This document shows, one piece after another, positions 43,719 to 50,282 of a DNA stretch of 64,000 nucleotides. The notes below the pieces were generated by a model. It saw only the letters and a program-made list of their open reading frames with translations. It ran no database searches and had not been told where the DNA came from. Origin of the DNA: Streptomyces sp. NBC_00154. GTDB taxonomy: Bacteria; Actinomycetota; Actinomycetes; Streptomycetales; Streptomycetaceae. The stretch is taken from NCBI RefSeq assembly GCF_026342835.1, contig NZ_JAPEMI010000001.1, positions 1,184,501-1,248,500 of the forward strand. The letters run 5' to 3'. Both the position numbers and the translations under genes were made by a program. Position 1 is the first letter of the stretch. Every line of letters starts with the position of its first letter.

Positions 43719-45485
43719 TCAGAACTCCCCGGACCGATCCGGGCGGATACGTTCGAGCAGCAGCAGCGACACCGCGCACACCAGCATCAAAATCGTGCTG
43801 AGGGCCATCGCCTGGCCGTAGTTGAGCTCGCCGGACCGCCCGAGCAACCGGGCCACGGCGACCGGCAGCGTCGGGTTGTCGGGCCGCGCGATGAACACCG
43901 TCGCCCCGAACTCGCCGAGCGAGACGGCGAACGCGAAGCCCGCCGCGACCAGCAGCGCCCGCCGCACCAGCGGCAGGTCGACCTCGCGCCAGGCCCGCAA
44001 CGGTGACGCGCCGAGCACCGTCGCCGCCTCGCGCAGCCGACCGTCCACCGCCCGCAGGACAGGCAGCATCGTGCGTACGACGAACGGCACACCGACGAGT
44101 GCCTGAGCCAGCGGCACCAGGATCCAGGTGGTCCGCAGATCCAGCGGAGGCCTGTCCAGCGTGATCAGGAAACCGAAGCCGACGGTGACCGCGGACACTC
44201 CGAGCGGCAGCATCAGCAGTGCGTCGAAGCCACGGACGAGCCGTCCGGCCCGCCTCGTCAGCGCCGCCGCCGCGAGCCCGCCGACGACCAGCGCGATCAC
44301 GGTCGCGACCACGGCGTACTGCAGTGAGTTCCAGACCGCCTCGAGCGGCGCGACCAGGAAGGTGCTGCCGCTCGCGTCCGCGGACCGCAGGGCGCGGTAG
44401 TAGTCGAAGCCGTGTCCGCCGGGCACGTCCAGCGAGCGCTCCACCAGCACACCGAGCGGCAGCAGGATCAGCACCAGCACGGTCAGCAGGACCCCGCTGA
44501 GCAGTGCCCACTGCCCGGCGCCGCGCGGCCTGCGGGCGGTCTGCGCCGGGTCGACCAGCTTCAGCGCCGTCTCCCTGCGCCGCACGGTCCACGCGTGTAC
44601 GGCCAGGATCGCGCCGACGGCGGCGAACTGCACCATCGTCAGCACGGCGGCCGTGGGGAGGTCGAGCAACTGGGCGGTCTGCCGGTAGATCTCCACCTCC
44701 AGCGTGGAGTACGCCGGGCCGCCGAGGATCTGCACGACCCCGAAGGAGGTGAACGTGAAGAGGAAGACCATCAGCGCCGCGGCGGCCACGGCGGGCGCGA
44801 GGGCCGGCAGCGTCACCCGCCGCCACGCCGCGAACCGTCCGGCGCCCAGCACCCGGGCGGCCTCCTCCTGCCGTGGGTCGAGCTGCGACCACAGCCCACC
44901 GACAGTCCGTACGACCACCGCGTAGTTGAAGAAGACATGGGCGAGCAGGATCGCCCACACGGTGGTGTCGAGCCGTACGCCCGCCAGTTCGTCGAGGAAG
45001 CCGCCGCGCCCCAGCAGCGCCAGGAAGGCCGTCCCGACGACGACGGTCGGCAGGACGAACGGCACGGTGACGACCGCCCGCAGCAGTTGTCTGCCGGGAA
45101 AGTCGAAGCGGGCGAAGACATAGGCGCCGGGCAGCGCGATCAGCAGGGTCAGCGCGGTCGAGGCGAGCGCCTGCCAGGTGGTGAACCAGAGGACGTCCAG
45201 GATGTCCGGCCGGCTCAGCACCTCGCCTATCCGGCCGAACTGCCAGACGCCGTCGGCCTTCAGCCCGCGGCCGACTATCGCGACGACGGGGTAGGCGAAG
45301 AACACCGCGAAGAACGCGACGGGCACGGCCATCAGGCCGAGCCGCACCGCGCTCCCGCGCCACGCCCTCGGGCGCGCGGCGCTCGCGCGCCCCGGCCGGG
45401 CGCCCGCACCCTCCTCGCGCGCGCCCGGGCCGGGTGCGGGCGTCTTCGCTACTTCACTACGAGCGAGGACCACGACTGGACCCAC
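43719..45485 (-). CDS. thiP: Thiamine ABC transporter permease, fused double unit
   Basis: Membrane channel of the thiamine importer, made of two tandem permease domains in one chain of 588 residues. Each half has an EAA loop: EEAARVLGAGRFAAWRRVTL (first) and REAATVLGASPLRAWREVDL (second). About 12 membrane helices are predicted. GTG at 45485 overlaps the thiB 3' end by 37 bases; GTG at 45473 would also work and neither has a clear ribosome binding site, so translation is probably coupled to thiB. An Ala/Gly/Arg-rich segment of about 40 residues precedes the first helix. Confidence 0.9.
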   Translation of the reverse strand: MGPVVVLARSEVAKTPAPGPGAREEGAGARPGRASAARPRAWRGSAVRLGLMAVPVAFFAVFFAYPVVAIVGRGLKADGVWQFGRIGEVLSRPDILDVLWFTTWQALASTALTLLIALPGAYVFARFDFPGRQLLRAVVTVPFVLPTVVVGTAFLALLGRGGFLDELAGVRLDTTVWAILLAHVFFNYAVVVRTVGGLWSQLDPRQEEAARVLGAGRFAAWRRVTLPALAPAVAAAALMVFLFTFTSFGVVQILGGPAYSTLEVEIYRQTAQLLDLPTAAVLTMVQFAAVGAILAVHAWTVRRRETALKLVDPAQTARRPRGAGQWALLSGVLLTVLVLILLPLGVLVERSLDVPGGHGFDYYRALRSADASGSTFLVAPLEAVWNSLQYAVVATVIALVVGGLAAAALTRRAGRLVRGFDALLMLPLGVSAVTVGFGFLITLDRPPLDLRTTWILVPLAQALVGVPFVVRTMLPVLRAVDGRLREAATVLGASPLRAWREVDLPLVRRALLVAAGFAFAVSLGEFGATVFIARPDNPTLPVAVARLLGRSGELNYGQAMALSTILMLVCAVSLLLLERIRPDRSGEF

Positions 45486-46570
45486 TGCTCACGGTTCTTG
45501 GCGATGGTGTCAGGGGCCACGGTGGTCGGCTTGTCGACCGTCGCGCCGAACTCGGTGAAGATCTCCGGCAGCTTCGCGTCCTCGGTGACCGGGCTCACGA
45601 ACATGTTGAGCGGCATGTCCTCCTGGAACTTCTTGCTGATCAGGAAGTCCAGCAGAGCCTTGCCCCCCGCCTCGTTCTTCGCGCCGTTCAGCAGCCCCGC
45701 GAACTCGATCTGGCGGAAGCAGGTGCCGGTCGCGACCCCCGTCGGGGCCTCGGTCGGCTGCGGCTTCGCGTACAGCACCTCGGCCGGCGGGCTGGAGGCG
45801 TACGACACGACGAGCGGACGGTCGGCCTTGGCCTTCTTGCCGCCCGCGGAGCCGGAGAACTCCTCGTTGTACGCCTGCTCCCAGCCGTCGACGACCTTGA
45901 CGCCGTTGCTCTTCAGCTTCTTCCAGTAATCCTGGTAGCCGCTCTCGCCGTAGGTGGCGACGGTGCCCAGCAGGAAGCCGAGCCCGGGCGACGAGGTCGC
46001 GGCGTTCTCCGTGACGAGGAGGTTCTTGTATGCGGGCTTCACCAGGTCGTCGAAGGTCGTCGGCGGCGCGAGCTTCCTGTCGGCGAAGTACTTCTTGTCG
46101 TAGTTGATGCAGATGTCGCCGGTGTCGATCGGCGTGACCCGGTGCTTGGTCGCGTCCAGCTGGGTGTCGGCCGCGACCCGGTCGCTGCCCTTCGCCTCGT
46201 ACGGCGTGAACAGACCGTTGTCGAGGGCGCGGGAGAGCAGCGTGTTGTCGACGCCGAAGAACACATCGCCGCGCGGGGAGCCCTTGGTCAGGATCTCCTG
46301 ATTGAGTGCGGCGCCGGCGTCACCGCTCTTGAGCACCTTGACGGTGTAGCCGGTCTCCTCGGTGAACGCCTTCAGTACGTCCTTGGAGGCGTTGAAGGAG
46401 TCATGGCTGACCAGGGTCACGGTTTTGGACCCGGAGCCCTTCGTGCCGCCCGACCCGGAGGCCGAGCCGTCGGAACTGCCGCAGCCGGCGAGTGCCGTGA
46501 CGCCGAGCGCGGCGGCGACGGCCGTCGCCGCAAGCTGCTTGGTGCGGCGCGTGGTACTGGTGGTGCTCAT
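45449..46570 (-). CDS. thiB: Thiamine ABC transporter substrate-binding lipoprotein
   Basis: Extracytoplasmic thiamine receptor. The 373-residue precursor (ATG at 46570, MSTTSTTRRTKQLAA, AGGAGG eight bases upstream) has a signal peptide and lipobox LAGC, then a Ser/Gly-rich linker. The type-II binding-protein fold shows TLVSHDSFNASKDVLKAF, VFFGVDNTLLSRAL and TPIDTGDICINYDKKYF, all ThiB-like. It is the first gene of thiBPQ and lies directly downstream of a TPP riboswitch with a terminator, so expression should fall when TPP is plentiful. Confidence 0.93.
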   Translation of the reverse strand: MSTTSTTRRTKQLAATAVAAALGVTALAGCGSSDGSASGSGGTKGSGSKTVTLVSHDSFNASKDVLKAFTEETGYTVKVLKSGDAGAALNQEILTKGSPRGDVFFGVDNTLLSRALDNGLFTPYEAKGSDRVAADTQLDATKHRVTPIDTGDICINYDKKYFADRKLAPPTTFDDLVKPAYKNLLVTENAATSSPGLGFLLGTVATYGESGYQDYWKKLKSNGVKVVDGWEQAYNEEFSGSAGGKKAKADRPLVVSYASSPPAEVLYAKPQPTEAPTGVATGTCFRQIEFAGLLNGAKNEAGGKALLDFLISKKFQEDMPLNMFVSPVTEDAKLPEIFTEFGATVDKPTTVAPDTIAKNREQWVQSWSSLVVK

Positions 46571-46607
46571 TGTTGATTCCTCCTGGGTTTGACCAGGAAG
46601 AGACGCG

Positions 46608-46635
46608 GCCCTGCCCGCCGGGAGGCGGGCAGGGC
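46608..46635 (-). terminator. Terminator hairpin of the TPP riboswitch expression platform
   Basis: Bases 46608-46619 and 46624-46635 form a perfect 12-bp stem with a four-base loop, 20 bases downstream of the aptamer and 38 bases before the thiB start. A weak U-containing run follows on the minus strand. It is the likely off-switch. Confidence 0.75.
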
Positions 46636-46655
46636 GCAACAGCATGAGTTGATGA

Positions 46656-46755
46656 CCGAACTTCCTACCCGGAATGACCCGGGCGAGGTTCAGAGGGTCT
46701 GCGGCCAGCCTGTCGTCGGTGCCGCACTCTCAGCGCTGTGGCGCTCCCCTGTCGG
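46656..46755 (-). promoter_or_regulatory. TPP riboswitch (THI element) upstream of thiBPQ
   Basis: Read on the minus strand the segment has the THI-box landmarks in order: GGGGAGC near the 5' end, CTGAGA, an expanded variable arm, ACCCTCTGAACCT, and CCGGGTCATTCCGGGTAGG near the 3' end. CCGAC at the start and GTTCGG at the end can close stem P1. The aptamer lies between rlmN and thiB, and is followed by a terminator hairpin. An AT-rich segment at 46756-46790, containing the palindrome GAAATTAATTTC, is the probable promoter region. Confidence 0.92.
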
Positions 46756-46795
46756 AATATGAAATTAATTTCGGCCCAGATTACACGGGCTGTTT

Positions 46796-47902
46796 TCAGC
46801 GCTCGGATGCCGCCAGCTGTCCGCACGCCCCGTCGATCTCCTGACCGCGGGTGTCCCGCACGGTCACGGGCACCCCGTGGGCGGCGATCGCCTCGACGAA
46901 CGCCTTCTCGTCCTCGGGCCGCGAGGCCGTCCACTTCGAGCCGGGCGTCGGGTTCAACGGAATCAGGTTGACATGCACGCGCTTACCCTTGAGGAGCCGG
47001 CCGAGCAGGTCACCACGCCAGGCCTGGTCGTTGATGTCGCGGATCAGCGCGTACTCGATGGAGATCCGGCGGCCGGACTTCTCCGCGTACTCCCAGGCCG
47101 CGTCGAGCACCTCGCGCACCTTCCAGCGCGTGTTCACCGGCACGAGCGTGTCCCGCAGCTCGTCGTCCGGCGCATGCAGCGAGACCGCGAGCCGGCACTT
47201 GAAGCCCTCGTCGGCGAAGCGCAGCATGGCCGGCACCAGGCCCACGGTGGAGACGGTGATCCCGCGCTGCGACAGACCGAGACCGTCCGGCTCGGGGTCG
47301 GTCAGCCGGCGGATCGCGCCGACCACCCGCTTGTAGTTGGCCAGGGGCTCGCCCATGCCCATGAAGACGATGTTGGAGAGCCGCGCGGGCCCGCCCGGCA
47401 CCTCTCCGTCGCGCAGCGCCCGCATGCCGTCCACGATCTGGTGGACGATCTCGGCGGTCGACAGATTGCGGTCCAGACCGGCCTGCCCCGTCGCGCAGAA
47501 CGGGCAGTTCATCCCGCATCCGGCCTGCGACGAGATGCACATCGTCACCCGCTCCGGGTACCGCATGAGGACGGACTCGACCAGCGTCCCGTCATGCAGC
47601 TTCCACAGCGTCTTACGGGTGGTGTCGTCGTCACAGCTGATGTGCCGGACAACGGACATCAGGTCGGGGAACATCGCCTCGGCGAGCTTGTCCCGTGAAC
47701 CGGCCGGGATGTTGGTCCACTCCGCCGGGTCGTGCGCGTACCGCGCGAAGTAGTGCTGCGACAGCTGCTGCGCGCGGAAAGGCTTCTCGCCGATCGCGGC
47801 GACGGCTTCCTTGCGCTCGGCGGGCGTGAGGTCGGCGAGGTGCCGCGGCGGCTTCTTGGCTCCGCGGGGCGCGACGAAAGTGAGTTCTCCGGGCTTAGGC
47901 AT
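46796..47902 (-). CDS. rlmN: Dual-specificity 23S rRNA/tRNA adenine-C2 methyltransferase RlmN
   Basis: Radical-SAM enzyme that methylates A2503 of 23S rRNA and A37 of certain tRNAs. The 368-residue protein has the radical SAM cluster CGMNCPFC in [16 protein letters not shown], the SAM motif [12 protein letters not shown] and the methyl-carrier cysteine in [11 protein letters not shown] near the C-terminus. ATG at 47902 ([14 protein letters not shown]) has GGAGG four bases upstream. It is the last clearly chromosomal core gene before the accessory region to its right. Confidence 0.97.
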   Translation of the reverse strand: MPKPGELTFVAPRGAKKPPRHLADLTPAERKEAVAAIGEKPFRAQQLSQHYFARYAHDPAEWTNIPAGSRDKLAEAMFPDLMSVVRHISCDDDTTRKTLWKLHDGTLVESVLMRYPERVTMCISSQAGCGMNCPFCATGQAGLDRNLSTAEIVHQIVDGMRALRDGEVPGGPARLSNIVFMGMGEPLANYKRVVGAIRRLTDPEPDGLGLSQRGITVSTVGLVPAMLRFADEGFKCRLAVSLHAPDDELRDTLVPVNTRWKVREVLDAAWEYAEKSGRRISIEYALIRDINDQAWRGDLLGRLLKGKRVHVNLIPLNPTPGSKWTASRPEDEKAFVEAIAAHGVPVTVRDTRGQEIDGACGQLAASER

Positions 47903-48021
47903 GGTTCCTCCAGTGTTGCAGACACGCCGTGGTGGCAGAGGCCTTCGCCAGGTCAGGAAGGGTGCGGTGCATAGACGACCGGTCGTCGTTGGTCGTCATT
48001 AGTCGACGTCGGCGGCCCTTT

Positions 48022-48051
48022 GACGGCCCACAGACGGCCCAGAGACGGCCC
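48022..48051. repeat. Three 11-bp phased direct repeats GACGGCCCANA
   Basis: GACGGCCC recurs at 48022, 48033 and 48044, exactly one helical turn apart, just beyond rlmN at the presumed left end of the accessory region. A second cluster with the same period is at 48864-48882. They could be arm-type protein binding sites. Confidence 0.6.
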
Positions 48052-48132
48052 AGCCGCCCCAAGGGACAGTGACCGATTGCACTACAAAGAGGGCGTGCGC
48101 ACCGCACCTCACCGAGACCTAGAATCGAATAC

Positions 48133-48474
48133 GTGTCCGAAAACCTCTCTCGTCTGGATCGCCTGCGCATCGTGCGCGAGTGGCAGGCGTACCAGCTCGG
48201 CCGAACCGATCGGACGATCGCCGAGCTGGAAGAACGCGAGGCCGCAGCCGCCCGGGCAGCACGCACCCTGCCGCCGCCGGCACCCGACTGGAAACTCTCC
48301 CTGCAGCGCGCCGGCGGCACGTCCCATGCCGACGCCGTCCACACAGGCGACTGCGGCATGGGCGGCAAGAGAACGAAGCCGATGACCCGGGAGCAGGCCC
48401 TGCGTGCGGTCACGGAAGACGGCATCACGGCCTGCCCCTACTGCCGGCCGGACAGAGAGCTTGGAGTGCTGTGA
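48133..48474 (+). CDS. DUF6233 domain protein
   Basis: Small cytosolic protein of a Streptomyces-specific family without known function. The 113-residue product has the family plan: an N-terminal helix RLDRLRIVREWQAYQLG, a basic/Ala-rich linker, the PAPDWKLSL strand, GGTSHADAVHTGDCGMGGKR and the C-terminal CPYCRPDRELGVL, where paired cysteines may bind metal. GTG at 48133 is the start. A related but frameshifted copy lies at 52963-53296 on the other strand. The next small gene overlaps its stop codon (GTGA). Confidence 0.8.
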   Translation: MSENLSRLDRLRIVREWQAYQLGRTDRTIAELEEREAAAARAARTLPPPAPDWKLSLQRAGGTSHADAVHTGDCGMGGKRTKPMTREQALRAVTEDGITACPYCRPDRELGVL

Positions 48475-48725
48475 ACCGAAGACCGTCAGAACCTGAGGAC
48501 ACGCCTGAGGACATGAGCGGAGCACCCATCGTCATCCACCGCCCAGCCGGAACGGGTGGCCGTCGGGTGACCATCCGCGCCCAGGGCGCGGGCCTCGCCC
48601 GCAGCGACGACGACGTGATCGAGTTCCTACGCCGCGCCGGCCTGCCCGACGCCGGTGACGTGCTGGACGATCCACGATGGGTGCAATGGCAGGGCGGCCG
48701 CCCACACGACTACGGCGCACCCTAA
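48471..48725 (+). CDS. Small hypothetical protein following DUF6233
   Basis: The 84-residue product has no family I can name. GTG at 48471 overlaps the DUF6233 stop (GTGA) and has GGAG four bases upstream; ATG at 48513 is an alternative. The sequence is acidic and compact (VTIRAQGAGLARSDDDVIEF, then DAGDVLDDPRWVQWQGG). This partner commonly seems to accompany DUF6233 genes, so they may act together. Confidence 0.65.
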   Translation: MNRRPSEPEDTPEDMSGAPIVIHRPAGTGGRRVTIRAQGAGLARSDDDVIEFLRRAGLPDAGDVLDDPRWVQWQGGRPHDYGAP

Positions 48726-48863
48726 GGCAGCGTTCCGCTGCCCCCTGAAGCGCTGGTATTGAACCGCCCCTCCGGCAGGGTGCGGCATCGCTCTGCAACA
48801 TGCCGGAGAGCTGCGTGGTTGTGGGCGTCCTTGGTCGTTGTCGGTCATGGTCGGGCCCCCTCG

Positions 48864-48882
48864 GACGGCCCACAGACGGCCC
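48864..48882. repeat. Second cluster of GACGGCCC repeats, 11-bp period
   Basis: Two copies of GACGGCCCACA-type repeat at 48864 and 48875. Both this cluster and that at 48022 are preceded by a similar TTGGTCGT/GTCGG-rich stretch of about 40 bases, indicating a duplicated non-coding block. Confidence 0.55.
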
Positions 48883-48973
48883 GGAAGAAGGCCGAGCAAG
48901 CCAGTCGGCGCTTGCGGCGTGACGCCGCCTCTGCCCCGCTGCCGATCTGCCAGATCAGCGGTAACAAGGTCGA

Positions 48974-49057
48974 CAGGCTGGCAGGCTGGCAGGCTGGCAG
49001 GCTGGCAGGCTGGCAGGCTGGCAGGCTGGCAGGCTGGCAGGCTGGCAGGCTGGCAGG
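48974..49057. repeat. 8-bp tandem repeat, CAGGCTGG x 10.5
   Basis: Ten perfect and one partial copy of CAGGCTGG lie end to end without a single mismatch. Because the unit is not a multiple of three, each gain or loss of a copy shifts the reading frame of anything translated through it. All three plus frames and at least two minus frames stay open through it. The array ends 38 bases before the GTG start of the zinc-motif protein gene at 49095. The remainder of the gap 48726-49094 has no gene apart from the GACGGCCC repeats. Confidence 0.97.
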
Positions 49058-49094
49058 AGTATCCGCTTGTTGGTACCCGGCGGCGAGGAGCACG

Positions 49095-49517
49095 GTGATC
49101 ACTCAAGGAGTAAAGGTCACCGCGCGATGCGACGACTGCGGTGGCGTGCTGATAGTCGACGCTGGCCAGTACATCGACCATGGGCAGTTGTGGTGGGGCA
49201 CCGAAGGCGCATGCACCGCCTGTCCCAATAGGTGGTGCGAGCAAGACACGGGCGGAGCGACTCCTGAAGAGATCAGGAATGCCGTGCTGGTAGAGCATGG
49301 GCCCGCCCAGCTTCGCCTTGCGGACGGCACGTCGAGCCTCGTCCCCGTCTTGCGAGTCCTGCGCGAGATACTCCGTCTGCCCCTGGGCCAGGCCCGTGTG
49401 ATGGCCAGAGTGCTCCAAGAGATTGGCCTGGTTGGCACGCTGGTTGAGATGGAGCTCATTGCCGACGCGCTGCAACGCCGATCGGTCGCTACAACGATCG
49501 AGGCATTGGCCGACTGA
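49095..49517 (+). CDS. Hypothetical protein with zinc-binding cysteines
   Basis: The 140-residue product (GTG at 49095, VITQGVKVTARCDDCGG) has an N-terminal half with cysteine pairs CDDC and CTACPNRWC, likely a treble-clef or zinc ribbon. The helical C-terminal half, LRLPLGQARVMARVLQEIGL, recalls the C-terminal domain of ribosomal protein bL12. I do not know its function. The frame continues upstream through the 8-bp repeat to 48759, but that extension is low-complexity, so the start after the repeat is preferred; if the extension is used, the repeat would control expression. Confidence 0.7.
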   Translation: MITQGVKVTARCDDCGGVLIVDAGQYIDHGQLWWGTEGACTACPNRWCEQDTGGATPEEIRNAVLVEHGPAQLRLADGTSSLVPVLRVLREILRLPLGQARVMARVLQEIGLVGTLVEMELIADALQRRSVATTIEALAD

Positions 49518-49701
49518 ACCCTCACGCACCCAGAACCGGATCGGTCGACCATCGAGACCGCAAATGAGACCGGCGCGCGGGCGTCACCGAGTCGATCGGG
49601 CAGTGTGACCAGTACAGCCCGCCGCTTGGTTAAGACATCGAGTACTGCGCATCACACTGCTCTATGGTGGGCCAACTGGCAGCGCCACGAAGGGGACTGG
49701 G

Positions 49702-50178
49702 ATGCTGACTGAGGCCTTGACAGCCGCGGCTGCGGCAGGTGGGACTGCCGTAGTGCAGGCAGTCGGAACAGATGTGTGGGTGGCTGTGCGGAGCAGGGTC
49801 GCCTCGCTGCTAGGGCGAGACGATGAGACCCGGCAGCAAGCAGTACTGATGCGACTGGACCGCACCGTCGCCGAGCTTGAACCGGCCTCCGAAGGTGACA
49901 GAGAACCCACCACCCGTCTCGAAGAATCCTGGCGTACGCGATTTGAGGACTTCCTCGATGACCTGCCTGTAGACGCACAGGGTGAGGCGGCGGCACGCCT
50001 CCAGGAGATCGCCACTCTCGGAACCCTGGGCCGGGGTAGCTCAAGGGCTGGCGACCAAGGCTTGGCGGTGGCTGGAGATCTGCACGTACAGGCAGAACGA
50101 GGGTCGTTGGCAGGTGGCGTTCTCAACATTGACGGGGGCGTCCATCTGGGAAACCCTCAGCGGCCGGCAGCGGAATAG
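49702..50178 (+). CDS. Small helical protein paired with the STAND ATPase, possible effector-associated component
   Basis: The 158-residue product (ATG at 49702, AAGGGG upstream) has an amphipathic N-terminus MLTEALTAAAAAGGTAVVQA, a charged helical middle with two conserved-looking Trp/Phe patches (ESWRTRFEDFLDDLP), and a glycine-rich beta tail (GLAVAGDLHVQAERGSLAG, GGVHLGNPQ). I recall similar small proteins immediately upstream of NB-ARC/TPR genes in many Streptomyces, where they are thought to be sensing or effector parts of conflict systems. The final codons overlap an open -1 frame leading into the ATPase, and GGGAAAC is at 50148. No enzymatic motif is visible. Confidence 0.75.
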   Translation: MLTEALTAAAAAGGTAVVQAVGTDVWVAVRSRVASLLGRDDETRQQAVLMRLDRTVAELEPASEGDREPTTRLEESWRTRFEDFLDDLPVDAQGEAAARLQEIATLGTLGRGSSRAGDQGLAVAGDLHVQAERGSLAGGVLNIDGGVHLGNPQRPAAE

Positions 50179-50195
50179 GGCTAACTGCTCCCGGC
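50148..50195 (+). promoter_or_regulatory. Candidate programmed -1 ribosomal frameshift site
   Basis: The heptamer G-GGA-AAC (50148-50154) is in register with the upstream gene (His-Leu-Gly-Asn-Pro). Eight bases later 50163-50173 can pair with 50185-50195, five pairs, one C-C mismatch, then five pairs including one G-U, around an 11-base loop that holds the zero-frame TAG stop. The -1 frame is open from 50133 through the STAND gene. Slippage would give one protein of about 1,049 residues. Confidence 0.5.
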
Positions 50196-50282
50196 GACAC
50201 CCCAGGCCTCCATATCTCCGCAGGTACATCCGCTTATGCAGCGACAGGGGGACTAGCTGCTGGGTACGTCCACCAACTCGTA

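Noticed and set aside
47903..48132. A tRNA gene or attachment site directly beside rlmN
   Set aside because: I looked for a cloverleaf and for a duplicated 3' tRNA end and saw neither. Only the GACGGCCC repeats are present.
48974..49057. Possible CRISPR array
   Set aside because: The units are 8 bp and contiguous with no spacers, and no cas genes are present.
48627..49529. Minus-strand open frame running through the 8-bp repeat with repeated CQPASLPA units
   Set aside because: The peptide repeat is just the translation of the DNA repeat; the flanks have no coding character, and the plus-strand gene at 49095 explains the region.
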